A DNA stretch of 64,000 nucleotides from an uncultured Pseudomonadales bacterium (GCA_951813295.1 CATOTI010000002.1:3048522-3112521); one strand, 5' to 3'. Shown: positions 27,515 to 38,321, counted from the stretch's first letter. The notes: generated from the letters alone by a model not told the origin. Numbers and translations are program-made.

Positions 27515-27521
27515 CGATGCC

Positions 27522-29480
27522 CTACAGCGTCGACGCGCGGTTGTCGGTGTTGACGACCTCGAGTCGCGTAAACGCTTCACCTTCGTCGCGAGCGTCCATC
27601 ACGTTCTCTCGACCGTCGGGCTCGAGCCAGACGAGTCCGCCACTCGAGAAAGTCCCGGACGAGAGCGCCAGTTCGTTGAAGAGTGATCCGCTCGTTTCGG
27701 TGCCGAATTTGTCGGGTAGACGCGCCCAGCGCCAGGCGCTCTCGCGCACGTAAGGCACCTGGAAAGTCGGAATGATGACGCCGCTGTCGTGCACCATCTG
27801 CTCGAGGCGATGCGCCATCTCGATTCGTTCTTCGATATCGCTCGAGGCGCGGTAGCGCATGATCAACTCGTCCATCTCGGGATTCGAGTGGTTCGACAGG
27901 TTGTTGGTTTGCGGCTTGTTGGCATTGTCGGTGTGGAAATGCTCCCAGTAGCGTGGCGAAAGACCTGATGAGTTCCACTGCATCCAGGCGATCTCGTGCT
28001 TCTTCTCCAACATCTGCTTGAACGCGGCGGAGCGATCGAGCAATTGCAGGTTGAGTTCGACACCTGCCTTCTTGGCCTCTTCTTTCAGCACGACGAGTCG
28101 TTCGGTGTGGTGCGACGATCCGTAGGTCACGCGCACGGCGAGGCGCTGGCCATCGGCGTTGGTGCGAATTCCGGTCGCGTCCCGCTCAGTGAAGCCAGCG
28201 GCGTCGAAGTACTCCCCGGCCTGCTGCAGGTTGAACTCACGCGGTTTGATCGAGCGGTTGTCGTACGGTCCGAAGCCAAGCTGGAAGGTCGGCATGCGCT
28301 CGTAGTCGCCGCGCAGGACGGTGTTGATCACCTTGTCGAAGTTCATCGAGTGGGCGAGCCCGAAGCGAATGTCGCGATTGGCGAGCAGGGGCGTTGCCGA
28401 GTTGAGAATCATGCCACCAGACGGCACGGGTAGCTGGTTGTAGTACCAGTACTTGCCGATGAGTCCCTTGTCGAAATCCTCGCCGGTCGCCTTCTCGTGC
28501 CAGTACTGCGGCGTGGTGACGTCGAAGGTGTCGAGGTCGCCTTTGGCGAAATGCTGGAACGCGGTCGCCTGGTCACGAATGACCGTGTAGCGGATCTTTT
28601 CGGGGTTGAACCGGTTCCGGTAGTACTTCCGATCATCCGCCCACCAGTTGTCGACGCGTTCTAGCGTGATCGATTTGCCCTTTTTCACGTCGGCGATCTG
28701 GTAAGGACCGGTGTTCGGTTCGACTTCCCAGTTCGTACTCTCGACCCAACCATCAGCGAGCCGGTGCTCGCTCTCGTGAAAATGGCGCGGTGTCGGACCG
28801 ATGCTATAGCTCGTGTGCATCTCCGAACCGGGCTTGGCGTCTGCGCCCTGAATGCCGAGCGTGTAGTCGTCGTACTGGCGGATGTCGCGAATACGTTCGG
28901 TGTAATAGTTGTTGTACCAGGGCGCGACGATCGCCTCCGAGCGGTTGAAGTGGATCGTGAAGACGAAGTCTTCGGCGGTGACCGGGACTCCGTCGGACCA
29001 CCGCGCGTCGGGATCGATTCGGTAGTAGATCGTCCGGCCGTCCTCGCCGTACGCCCAATGCGTCGCGAGCGACGGAATGGGCTGGCGTGTTTCTGGATGG
29101 AAGCTCACCAGGCTGAATTGGTTGTAGCGCAGAGCCCCGGCGAACGAACCGTTCGAGTCGGGACCGACCCGGCGAAGTGTCAACGGGAACGAGCGCATAT
29201 AGTCGCGATAGGTCCCGCCACGTACCGCGTCGGGCGAGGCGAACGGTGGATCGTCGTTGTTGGTCACCCAGACCAGGTTATCGGGCAGCGTTTCTGGCAG
29301 CCCATCGCCCTCGGCTACTTCGAGCGGCGGCAGTGGCGGCAGGTCCGCGCGAGGTTTGCTCGAAGGCGTGCCTGCCACGTCCGCCGCCACCGGCTCATCC
29401 GGTGGGGCCTCACCCGAACACGCGCCCAAAGACAACGCGAGTAGGGCAATGGGGATCAGCGTAAGTTTCGCGAATCGCAT
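27522..29480 (-). CDS. yejA: Extracellular peptide-binding lipoprotein, YejA-like (SBP family 5)
   Basis: The protein has 652 residues. The signal peptide ends in lipobox LGAC, so the mature protein is a lipoprotein anchored at Cys20. A proline-rich linker follows (residues about 25-55). The family-5 binding-protein fold begins near GGTYRDYMRSFP and continues through DPDARWSDGVPVTAEDFVFT. YejA relatives bind peptides such as microcin C; the lipid anchor differs from the free periplasmic E. coli YejA. It is the third gene of a five-gene importer operon. Confidence 0.88.
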   Translation of the reverse strand: MRFAKLTLIPIALLALSLGACSGEAPPDEPVAADVAGTPSSKPRADLPPLPPLEVAEGDGLPETLPDNLVWVTNNDDPPFASPDAVRGGTYRDYMRSFPLTLRRVGPDSNGSFAGALRYNQFSLVSFHPETRQPIPSLATHWAYGEDGRTIYYRIDPDARWSDGVPVTAEDFVFTIHFNRSEAIVAPWYNNYYTERIRDIRQYDDYTLGIQGADAKPGSEMHTSYSIGPTPRHFHESEHRLADGWVESTNWEVEPNTGPYQIADVKKGKSITLERVDNWWADDRKYYRNRFNPEKIRYTVIRDQATAFQHFAKGDLDTFDVTTPQYWHEKATGEDFDKGLIGKYWYYNQLPVPSGGMILNSATPLLANRDIRFGLAHSMNFDKVINTVLRGDYERMPTFQLGFGPYDNRSIKPREFNLQQAGEYFDAAGFTERDATGIRTNADGQRLAVRVTYGSSHHTERLVVLKEEAKKAGVELNLQLLDRSAAFKQMLEKKHEIAWMQWNSSGLSPRYWEHFHTDNANKPQTNNLSNHSNPEMDELIMRYRASSDIEERIEMAHRLEQMVHDSGVIIPTFQVPYVRESAWRWARLPDKFGTETSGSLFNELALSSGTFSSGGLVWLEPDGRENVMDARDEGEAFTRLEVVNTDNRASTL

Positions 29481-29485
29481 GGTGG

Positions 29486-30520
29486 TTACTCGTAATACGT
29501 AAATTGTTTGGGATCGAAGGCCTCCCGGATCGCTTCTCCGACGTACGTGACCATCAAGAGGATGAGGACCATCGCGACGACTACGGATGAGACAATCCAA
29601 GGTGACGTCAAGTTCTCCGTTCCCTGCGAAAGAAGCTCGCCCCAACTCGGTGTTGGCGGCGGTAGGCCGAAGCCGAGGTAGTCGAGCGCGGTCAGCGCGG
29701 TCACGCCGCTGGCCACCGAAAAGGGGATGAAAGTAACGATCACCGAGATGGTGTTCGGCAGGATGTGGCTGAACATCATGCGCCCGCTCGTTGCGCCGAG
29801 CGCCCGGGCGGCACTGACGTATTCCCGCGCTTTTTCCTTGTACGTGGACGTACGCATGTACCAGGTCATCGTGGTCCAGCCGAAAATCACCATGACGGCG
29901 AGCAGTGTCCAGAAGCTCGGTACCATGATGCTCGCGACGATCATGATCACGTAGAGGAACGGGATGTTGTTCCAGATCTCGATCAGGCGCTGGAAGAGAA
30001 GATCGAACGCACCACCCCAGAATCCCATCGCGCAACCGACGACGATGCCGAGGACGTAGTTGCAGACGAGCAGGATCAGCGCGAAACCCATGGCGATGCG
30101 AAAGCCGTAGACCAGCCGCGCCACGATGTCGCGGCCCGTCGAGTCGGTGCCGAGGAAATGGCTCGACTCGAGCGACGGTGGATAGGGCGGAAACCGTTCC
30201 GTCGATAGGTCGTTCTCGAAGGGGTTGTACGGCACCAGAGGCAACAGGACCCAGTTGTCCGGATGGGTATCGAATCGCGCTTTCAGGTCGCGGTAGTTCG
30301 TTTCGTAATCGTAATCGAGGTCGAAGGTGCGCCCCGGCAGGAAACTGCCGTAGGTGGGGAAATACCATTCGCCTTCGTAGGAGACGATCAGCGCTCGGCT
30401 GTTGACGAGAAGCTCAGCACCCAACGAGAGCAGCAGCAGGACGAGAAGCGAAACCGCGGAGTAGTAACCGCGTCGGATCGACCGGAAACGCCGCCATTGT
30501 TTCTGGGTAAGCGGGTTCAG
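29486..30520 (-). CDS. yejE: Peptide ABC transporter permease, YejE-like, CTG start
   Basis: The protein has 344 residues if translation starts at CTG 30520. The permease domain includes the EAA-type loop around ARALGATSGRMMFSHILPN and the family ending LDYLGFGLPPPTPSWGELL. The periplasmic part EGEWYFPTYGSFL is YejE-like. The first ATG/GTG/TTG is a TTG at 30424 that would cut off the N-terminal helix. Upstream in frame the sequence reads NPLTQKQWRRFRSIRRGYYS, matching the YejE N-terminus. A GGGAG site sits six bases before the CTG, which overlaps the yejB stop as CTGA. Confidence 0.88.
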   Translation of the reverse strand: MNPLTQKQWRRFRSIRRGYYSAVSLLVLLLLSLGAELLVNSRALIVSYEGEWYFPTYGSFLPGRTFDLDYDYETNYRDLKARFDTHPDNWVLLPLVPYNPFENDLSTERFPPYPPSLESSHFLGTDSTGRDIVARLVYGFRIAMGFALILLVCNYVLGIVVGCAMGFWGGAFDLLFQRLIEIWNNIPFLYVIMIVASIMVPSFWTLLAVMVIFGWTTMTWYMRTSTYKEKAREYVSAARALGATSGRMMFSHILPNTISVIVTFIPFSVASGVTALTALDYLGFGLPPPTPSWGELLSQGTENLTSPWIVSSVVVAMVLILLMVTYVGEAIREAFDPKQFTYYE

Positions 30521-31551
30521 TTTTCGCTCCCGCTACCGAATTTGACGCGCGGGTCGACGAGCGCGACGCAGATATCCGAAAGGATGTTGCCGATCAGGAA
30601 CAGGAGCGAAGAGATGACGAGAATGCCCATCACGACGGGGTAGTCGCGTTCGACCAGCGATTCGAATCCGAGCAATCCGAAGCCGTCGATGTTGAAGATC
30701 TTCTCGATCAGAAACGAGCCGGTCAGGATCAGCGTGATGTTGTTGCCGAACGATGTGGCGATCGGAATGAGGCTGTTGCGGAACGCGTGGCCGAAGACCG
30801 CCGACCGGAACGACATCCCTTTGGCAATTGCGGTGCGGACGTAGTCCTGGGCGAGATTGTCCATGAGCGCGTTCTTCATCAGCATCGTCGTGACGGCGAA
30901 ACTGCCCGCGACGTAGGCGATGAGCGGCAACACGGCGTGATAGAGGACATCGAAGATCTGCTCGGTGAACGACAGGTCGTCGAAGTCGTTGCTCACGAAA
31001 CCACCGAGCGGAAACCACTCCCACTGGGCGGCGAAAGCCGTCAAGAGTGCGATCGCGACCACGTAGCTCGGTATGGCGTAGCCGAAGAAAACGAGTGCTG
31101 AGCTGACGTTGTCGAACGGTGACTTGTGCCGGATCGCTTTCACGATACCGAGGGGTATACACACGCCGTAGGTGATGATCAGCGTCGCCACGCCGTAAAA
31201 GATTGATATCGGGAAGCGTTCGCTGATCGTGTCCCACACGGGCTCCGTGTAGCGCGTCGACGTGCCGAGATCGAGTTGCACGACTTTGACGATCCAGTCG
31301 AAGTAGCTCACGAGGATCGGTTTGTCGAAGCCGTAGTAAGCCTCGAGTTGGGCGATCTGGGCATCGGAGAGCGAACCGCCGCCCGTCGTTCCGACCGAAG
31401 TCGACACATCGCCGCCGGCGACGGCCGCTTCGTTCAACATCCTCTCGATTGGGCCGCCGGGGACCAACCGGGTCAATGCGAACACGAGGATCGTGACGCC
31501 AATGAAGGTCGGAACGATCAGCAGGAACCTGCGGATGAAATAGCTGGTCAT
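30517..31551 (-). CDS. yejB: Peptide ABC transporter permease, YejB-like
   Basis: This 344-residue integral membrane protein is the first gene of the importer operon. N-terminal helix RRFLLIVPTFIGVTILVF and the LTRLVPGGPIERM motif are typical of YejB. The EAA loop is around AIAKGMSFRSAVFGHAFRNSL, and the end is NILSDICVALVDPRVKF. It forms the channel with the YejE-like subunit. The periplasmic loop has a glycine-rich insert (TSVGTTGGGS). The divergent enoyl-CoA hydratase starts 93 bases away. Confidence 0.92.
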   Translation of the reverse strand: MTSYFIRRFLLIVPTFIGVTILVFALTRLVPGGPIERMLNEAAVAGGDVSTSVGTTGGGSLSDAQIAQLEAYYGFDKPILVSYFDWIVKVVQLDLGTSTRYTEPVWDTISERFPISIFYGVATLIITYGVCIPLGIVKAIRHKSPFDNVSSALVFFGYAIPSYVVAIALLTAFAAQWEWFPLGGFVSNDFDDLSFTEQIFDVLYHAVLPLIAYVAGSFAVTTMLMKNALMDNLAQDYVRTAIAKGMSFRSAVFGHAFRNSLIPIATSFGNNITLILTGSFLIEKIFNIDGFGLLGFESLVERDYPVVMGILVISSLLFLIGNILSDICVALVDPRVKFGSGSEN

Positions 31552-31644
31552 TCTCGTCGGTCTATCGGCTTGGTGGGATTCTAACCTTGCGATTCAATAG
31601 ACCCCGACAATTGTCTGTTTAGTTCATCACCTGGGGGAAGATCA

Positions 31645-32436
31645 ATGTCCGAGTACGAGACGCTCAGCTTTGAGGTCGTGGGTTCGATCGGCCGAATCAC
31701 GCTCAATCGACCAGAGGTCGGCAACGCGATGTCACCGACGATGGCGCGTGAGCTATCCGAGGTCGCGATTCGTTGCGACGACGATCCTGGCGTAGCCGTC
31801 GTGGTGATCACGGGCGAAGGAAGGCTCTTTTGCGCCGGCGGCGATCTCAAGGCATTCGCCGACGCCGGATCAGCGGCGCCCTCGCTCCTCAAGACGATGG
31901 CCGGGGATCTTCATATGGCGCTTTCGAGGTTCGCGCGCGGTCATGCGCCCGTCATCGCCGCGGTGAACGGCACGGCCGGCGGTGCGGGCATGAGTCTCGT
32001 GATGGCCTGCGATCTTGCGATTGCGGTCGAGGGCGCCAAGTTCACGATGGCTTATACCAACGCCGGGCTCTCACCGGACGGCAGCTCGACGTACTACATG
32101 CCGCGCAAGATCGGCGATCGGCGCACCCGCGAACTGATGCTGACCAACCGCGTGCTCGATGCGGGAGAGGCGCTCGATTGGGGCATCGTGAACGACGTCG
32201 TCGGCGCCGATGAACTTCCCGAGCGGGTGATGGCGCTCGCGAACCAGTTCGTCAACGGACCGCGGCGCGCCAACGCGCAAGTCAAAGCGCTCTTGAACGA
32301 TACGTTCGAGCGGGGTCTCGAGACCCAGATGGAGTACGAGGCGCGCTCGATCGCGAGCTTGATCGGGACCGAGGATGGTCAGGAAGGGGTGAAGGCGTTC
32401 CTCGAGAAGCGTCGCCCGACGTTTTCGGGTCGCTAG
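31645..32436 (+). CDS. Enoyl-CoA hydratase/isomerase family protein
   Basis: The protein has 263 residues. The crotonase fold shows the oxyanion-hole CAGGDLKAF and NGTAGGAGMSL segments. In the latter, the first catalytic Glu of hydratases is not present. The following LSPDGSSTYYMPRKIG has Asp in place of the second Glu, a pattern seen in isomerase-type members. It therefore may be an isomerase, thioesterase or ring-opening enzyme rather than a hydratase. A TGGGGGAAGATCA stretch precedes the ATG. It is convergent with Cfa. Confidence 0.82.
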   Translation: MSEYETLSFEVVGSIGRITLNRPEVGNAMSPTMARELSEVAIRCDDDPGVAVVVITGEGRLFCAGGDLKAFADAGSAAPSLLKTMAGDLHMALSRFARGHAPVIAAVNGTAGGAGMSLVMACDLAIAVEGAKFTMAYTNAGLSPDGSSTYYMPRKIGDRRTRELMLTNRVLDAGEALDWGIVNDVVGADELPERVMALANQFVNGPRRANAQVKALLNDTFERGLETQMEYEARSIASLIGTEDGQEGVKAFLEKRRPTFSGR

Positions 32437-32446
32437 TAGCCGATCC

Positions 32447-33643
32447 TCAGGCGAGATACGCGCGCGTCAGTGGGACGCGTGCGTTGTCGTGTGCGAGTTG
32501 GTAGTGATAGACGACGAGGTCCGCGACTTCGAAAGCCGTTTGGCAACTGACGAGATAGAACTCCCACATTCGGCAGAACCGTTCACCGAGGCGTTCCTGG
32601 AACTCCGTGCGCGACGCCTGGAACCGGTCGTTCCACACCTCGAGAGTCTTCGCGTAGTGGCGGCGTAGCACTTCGATGTCGCTCGTGACGAGCCCGCTCT
32701 TCTCGATCGCGGCGCTGGTCATGGAATTCGGCGGAATGTAACCGCCCGGAAAGATGTGCCTGCGAATCCACGGATTGACGGGCTGCGGTGGCGCGATCGA
32801 GCCGATCGTGTGGATGAGGGCGACGCCGTCCGGTTTCAGAAGTTCGGCCACCTTGTTGAAGTAGGTCTCGTGGTTGCGCAAGCCCACGTGTTCGAACATG
32901 CCGACCGACACGACCGCGTCGTACTCGCCTTCGTGATTGCGATAGTCCTCGAGTCGAAACCGGACCTGGTTGTGAAGCCCTCGCGCTTTCGCCCGTTCCT
33001 CGGCGACGCGCAGCTGTTCGACGGACAACGTGATGCCGACGACTTCCACGCCCGCTTTTTCGGCGAGGTACATCGCGAGACTTCCCCAACCGCTGCCGAT
33101 GTCGATCACCCGCATGCCGGGTTCCAGGCAGAGCTTCTTGCGAATGAGCTCGCACTTCGCTTGCTGGGCCTCCTCGAGGGATTGGTCTTCGTCCTCGAAA
33201 TAGGCACACGAATAGTGCATGTCGGTGTCGAGGAAGCGACGAAAGAGGTCTTCTTCGAGGTCGTAGTGATGGGCGACGTTTTTAAGGCTCGTCCTGACCG
33301 TGTTCCAGGAACTCAAGAGCGCCGAGAACGGGGTGAGCTTGACGCCCGACTTAAACGCCGCTTCGACGTTGACGCGAAGGATCCGAAGTAGATCGGCGAG
33401 CGTGCCGGAGACGACGTCCCAGCGCTCATCCATGTAGGTCTCGCCGAGGTTCATGTGTGGGTTCGTCACGACCTGGCGCATGACCTTCTTGTCCCGAACG
33501 CGCCACGTGACGGTCGGCTCGCCTTCGCCAAATGCGTGCTCGGTGCCGTCGGCCTCGATCAGCTTGAGTGATCCGTGGCGGATGTGGCGGTTCAAAAGAT
33601 CGTGATACATCTTCGTTCGCGAATTGTTCCGATTTCGTTCCAT
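32447..33643 (-). CDS. cfa: Cyclopropane-fatty-acyl-phospholipid synthase
   Basis: The protein has 398 residues. An N-terminal lipid-binding domain precedes the SAM-dependent methyltransferase core: VIDIGSGWGSLAMYLAE (SAM site), VVGITLSVEQ, and SVGMFEHVGLRNH with the bicarbonate-binding Glu. HIFPGGYIPP and HYAKTLEVWNDRF are family hallmarks. It transfers a methylene group from SAM to unsaturated phospholipid acyl chains at the inner membrane. An alternative ATG at 33610 would shorten the protein by 11 residues. Confidence 0.92.
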   Translation of the reverse strand: MERNRNNSRTKMYHDLLNRHIRHGSLKLIEADGTEHAFGEGEPTVTWRVRDKKVMRQVVTNPHMNLGETYMDERWDVVSGTLADLLRILRVNVEAAFKSGVKLTPFSALLSSWNTVRTSLKNVAHHYDLEEDLFRRFLDTDMHYSCAYFEDEDQSLEEAQQAKCELIRKKLCLEPGMRVIDIGSGWGSLAMYLAEKAGVEVVGITLSVEQLRVAEERAKARGLHNQVRFRLEDYRNHEGEYDAVVSVGMFEHVGLRNHETYFNKVAELLKPDGVALIHTIGSIAPPQPVNPWIRRHIFPGGYIPPNSMTSAAIEKSGLVTSDIEVLRRHYAKTLEVWNDRFQASRTEFQERLGERFCRMWEFYLVSCQTAFEVADLVVYHYQLAHDNARVPLTRAYLA

Positions 33644-33847
33644 CGCGACGCCTTGAAACGGCGGCCGGCCGCCCTAATCGGACGCGATCGAAACGCAGGC
33701 ACTATGGAGCGACTCCCCATCGTCAGTCCGTATTTTGCGCTGCTTTCGGCTGTTACGTTAAGTCCCTCGGGGTTGGGCGCGTAATGAAGAAAAGCTGAAG
33801 AAAGTCCTGGCCTGCCCCGCGCCAATTGTTGCAAGGAGAGAAGTGCA

Positions 33848-34705
33848 ATGGTCAAAGCGATTAGTTCGGCCGCAGTGGGTGTTCTTGTCATTGTTCTCGG
33901 TTTTTCGATGACCGTGATCGTCAACAGCGGCCATGTCGGGGTCGTGCGAACCCTCGGGGCCGTTCAACCCGACCACCTGACGGAAGGATTCCACCTCAAG
34001 AAACCGTTTGTCGATTCGATCGAAGAAATCGATGTGCGGCTCTCGAAAGCCGAGTCCGACGCGTCGGCCGCCTCGAAGGATTTACAGGTTGTCAGGACGA
34101 CGGTCGCCGTTCAGTACTCGATGGTCGGTCCCGTCATGCCGCGAACATATCAACAGATAGGGCCGCGGGGTGCGGTCGAATCGACCCTGATCAGCCCGGC
34201 GATCCTCGAATCCGTCAAAGCGGTCACGGCGAAATACACCGCCGAGGAACTCGTCACGAGGCGAGCCGAGGTGAAGCAGGCAATCCAGAATGCGATCGAG
34301 GAATTCATCGCGACGACGCTCGAGCAGAAAGAGGTGCGTGGTGCGATCGCGCTCGCCAACGTCGCGATCACCGACTTCGTGTTCTCGACGGAGTTCAACC
34401 GGGCGATCGAAGAAAAGGTCCAGGCCGAACAGGAAGCCCTGAAGGCGAAAAACGAAAAGCTGCGTCGCGTCACGCAAGCCGAAGCCGCTGCGGCGGAACG
34501 GCAACTCGCGGCCGATGCCGAGGCGTATCAGATCGAAGTCGCCTCCAGAGCGCGCGCGGATGCGATCCGCCGCGAAGCGGAGGCATTGAAGGACAACCCG
34601 GAACTGGTGCAACTCAGGATTGCCGAGAAATGGGACGGGGTTCTGCCGACCTTCTCCGGCGGCGATGCGATTCCGTTGCTGAACATCGACTCGATGCGGA
34701 AATAG
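33848..34705 (+). CDS. SPFH/prohibitin-family membrane protein
   Basis: The protein has 285 residues. An N-terminal membrane anchor (about residues 5-25) is followed by an SPFH domain (GHVGVVRTLG to about residue 185). A long coiled coil then runs through EEKVQAEQEALKAKNEKLRRV and an alanine- and glutamate-rich stretch. It probably forms large ring-shaped scaffolds on the inner membrane, as HflK/C or prohibitins do. A strong AAGGAGAGAAG site precedes the ATG. The next gene is a DegP/Q protease; a link in membrane protein quality control is an inference. Confidence 0.83.
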   Translation: MVKAISSAAVGVLVIVLGFSMTVIVNSGHVGVVRTLGAVQPDHLTEGFHLKKPFVDSIEEIDVRLSKAESDASAASKDLQVVRTTVAVQYSMVGPVMPRTYQQIGPRGAVESTLISPAILESVKAVTAKYTAEELVTRRAEVKQAIQNAIEEFIATTLEQKEVRGAIALANVAITDFVFSTEFNRAIEEKVQAEQEALKAKNEKLRRVTQAEAAAAERQLAADAEAYQIEVASRARADAIRREAEALKDNPELVQLRIAEKWDGVLPTFSGGDAIPLLNIDSMRK

Positions 34706-34911
34706 CGCATTGCGTTGACTGACGAAAGTTCCACCGCGGTACTTGAAAAAAAGCGCGAACGACAGCACTTCGTCGCGGTCGAACGCTCCTGAGTGGCATG
34801 GCTCAAGTGACGTGGGCGTTCCATCGTGACGTTCCCGCGCTTAGACTTCGCCGCCGATTTTTTCACGACGGAAAGTCGTGCAAACGCATCAGGTATCGCA
34901 TGGAGGTCAAT

Positions 34912-36246
34912 GTGATCCGATCTTTGCAAATAGTCATCGCGATCGCGCTCGGCGCGATCGCCGTCAATCTTCAGGCGCACGACGGCAAACTCACGTTTGC
35001 GCCCGTTCTCAAAGAGGTGTCGCCTGCCGTCGTCAACATCTCGGTCGAAGTGCAGCGACAGGCTAACCACCCGCTCTTCAACGACCCGATGTTCCGGCGC
35101 TATTTCCGTATGCCAGATCAGGATCCGCAGCCTCGCCAAAGCGTCGGCTCCGGCGTCATCATCGATGCGGACGCGGGTTATGTGGTCACGAACCACCACG
35201 TCGTCAACGGCGCGCAGACGATCATGGTGACGCTGCAGGATCGCCGTGAAGTCGAGGCGAAACTCGTCGGTAGCGACGAGAAGACCGATATCGCATTGCT
35301 TGAGATCGATGCCGATGACATCAGGGATCTGGATCTCGGTGATTCCGAAGCGCTCGAAGTGGGTGATTTCGTGATCGCGATCGGCAACCCGTTCTCGCTC
35401 GGACATACCGTCACGTCGGGCATCGTCAGTGCGCTCGGTCGGCAGACCAACCGCGGGGATGCCTACGAGGACTATATCCAGACAGACGCTTCGATCAATC
35501 CGGGTAACTCCGGTGGCGCTTTGGTCGACCTCGACGGTCGACTCGTCGGCATCAACACGATGATCTATACGACGACGGGCGGTAACGTCGGCATAGGCTT
35601 CGCGGTCCCCACCACGATGGTTCGCGGGGTCGTCGATCAGTTGATCGAATTCGGTGAGGTTCGTCGGGGTGTCCTCGGCGTCATCATCGGCAATGTCGAT
35701 CCCAATCTCGTTGACGCTCTCGAACTCGCGAACGCCTACGGGGCGCTCGTCAGCGAAGTCATGCCGGGCTCCGCCGCGGAGCGTGCGGGTGTCGAAGCGG
35801 GCGACGTGATCGTGCGAGTGAACGACGAGGCGGTCGAGTCGATGGGCGACCTGCGCAATGCCATCGGCCTTTTGCGAATCGGCGATGACGTGTCACTCGA
35901 ACTCATCCGCGACGGCAAACGCTTGCGGCTGCGGGCGAATGTCGGCGCGGCACCGAACAACGAGGTGGCGGGCGTACAGACATCGCCCAAGCTCGAAGGC
36001 GCGGTATTCGGCGTGATGACTGGCGAAAACCGTGAATTGGGTCTCGATGGCGTCGAAGTTCGATCCGTCGAGAACTCGTCGCGCGCCTGGGGGGCAGGCC
36101 TGCGACCCGGCGACGTCGTCTTGAGCGTGAATCGACGCCGGGTGACATCGGTTGACGAGTTCAACGAACTGGTCCAGAACGCGGGGCGCGCGCTGGCCTT
36201 CAGTGTTCAGCGCGGCAGTCGACGGTTGTTCGTTGTCGTCCCCTGA
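34912..36246 (+). CDS. degQ: DegP/DegQ-type periplasmic serine protease
   Basis: The protein has 444 residues. The GTG at 34912 sits four bases after a perfect GGAGGT; an ATG at 34900 is the alternative but overlaps that site. A signal peptide (IRSLQIVIAIALGAIA) is followed by the trypsin-like domain with His96 (TNHHVV), Asp126 (KTDIAL) and Ser200 (GNSGGAL), then two PDZ domains (about 255-345 and 360-440). It degrades or refolds misfolded envelope proteins. The short LA loop resembles DegQ/DegS more than DegP. Confidence 0.9.
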   Translation: MIRSLQIVIAIALGAIAVNLQAHDGKLTFAPVLKEVSPAVVNISVEVQRQANHPLFNDPMFRRYFRMPDQDPQPRQSVGSGVIIDADAGYVVTNHHVVNGAQTIMVTLQDRREVEAKLVGSDEKTDIALLEIDADDIRDLDLGDSEALEVGDFVIAIGNPFSLGHTVTSGIVSALGRQTNRGDAYEDYIQTDASINPGNSGGALVDLDGRLVGINTMIYTTTGGNVGIGFAVPTTMVRGVVDQLIEFGEVRRGVLGVIIGNVDPNLVDALELANAYGALVSEVMPGSAAERAGVEAGDVIVRVNDEAVESMGDLRNAIGLLRIGDDVSLELIRDGKRLRLRANVGAAPNNEVAGVQTSPKLEGAVFGVMTGENRELGLDGVEVRSVENSSRAWGAGLRPGDVVLSVNRRRVTSVDEFNELVQNAGRALAFSVQRGSRRLFVVVP

Positions 36247-36333
36247 GGACTCCACGAAATCGGAGACCTCGGGCCGGTCGACGCGGGGTCGAGTCTTACT
36301 AGAATGCACGGAGAAGAAGAGGTAAGCGTTTCA

Positions 36334-37335
<1,002 letters not shown>

Positions 37336-37343
37336 GGCACGCG

Positions 37344-38321
37344 ATGCTCCCCGGAGAGATCGTCAAGCAGGTTCGGCGGATCCAGGTCACGACCGGACGG
37401 CAGGTCGCCGACGTCCTGGCCGGTGCGTACAGCTCGGTATTCAAGGGCCGGGGCGTCGAGTTCGACGAAGTGCGCCCGTACGTACCGGGCGACGACGTTC
37501 GCTCGATCGATTGGAACGTCACCGCCCGAATGGGCGAGCCGTTCATCAAACGCTACGTCGAAGAACGCCAGCTCACGGTTCTGATGCTGGTCGACCTTTC
37601 CGCGTCGCAGGACTTCGGGTCGGATCGACGTTCGAAGCGAGACGCCGCCGTCGAGCTCTCCGCGCTTATCGCCTTTTCCGCGATCAACAACGACGACAAG
37701 GTCGGTTTGTTGCTGTTCGATTCGGAAGTCGTTTCATACATCCCGCCGCGCAAGGGCCAGCGGCATGCCTTACGCGTCGTGCGCGAGGTCCTCGCACCGG
37801 AGGCGACGCGCGAGGGTGACGCGCCGTTTGCGTGGCGGTCATTGGCGACAACCGTGCGGGAGCGTCTTGCCTCCCTCGTGCGTCGGCATCGCTCACGGGG
37901 CGAAAAGAAGACCGATATCGCGGCGGCGCTCGATTTCTGTCGCCGTGTGCTACCGCGCCGCGCGGTGCTTTTTCTCGTTTCCGACTTTCTCGACGCCGAC
38001 TATATCGACGGTTTGCGATTGACTAACCGCCGCCATGACGTCGTCGCGGTGCGCGTTTCCGATCGTCACGAGCGTCTGATGCCCGACATCGGCCTCGCGA
38101 CCCTGCGAGACGCGGAGACGGGTGCCATGCGACTCGTCGACACGAGCAGCGCCAACTTCAGGACCGCGATTGAAGAAGGGTTCATCGCGCACCAGGACGT
38201 GCAGGACCGCGAGTTCGCCCGGTCGAAGATCGACGTGATCGACATCGACGCAAGCGATGACGTACTCGATCCGCTGGTTCGCTTTTTTCGTATGCGTGAA
38301 CGGCGGAACCGGCGTGGTTGA
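37344..38321 (+). CDS. DUF58 protein (Bat operon)
   Basis: The protein has 325 residues. The DUF58 signature is GRGVEFDEVRPYVPGDDVRSIDWNVTAR, followed by a vWA-like half with MLVDLSASQDFGS (DxSxS metal site) and FLVSDFLDADY. It is soluble. DUF58 proteins are the standard partner of MoxR ATPases, and the genes are nine bases apart. The next reading frame begins eight bases before this one ends, showing translational coupling. Confidence 0.88.
   Translation: MLPGEIVKQVRRIQVTTGRQVADVLAGAYSSVFKGRGVEFDEVRPYVPGDDVRSIDWNVTARMGEPFIKRYVEERQLTVLMLVDLSASQDFGSDRRSKRDAAVELSALIAFSAINNDDKVGLLLFDSEVVSYIPPRKGQRHALRVVREVLAPEATREGDAPFAWRSLATTVRERLASLVRRHRSRGEKKTDIAAALDFCRRVLPRRAVLFLVSDFLDADYIDGLRLTNRRHDVVAVRVSDRHERLMPDIGLATLRDAETGAMRLVDTSSANFRTAIEEGFIAHQDVQDREFARSKIDVIDIDASDDVLDPLVRFFRMRERRNRRG

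Noticed and set aside
27522..30368. A single 948-residue peptide-binding protein
   Set aside because: The first third lies in a different frame of the yejE-like permease. The real start is the ATG before the signal peptide at 29480.
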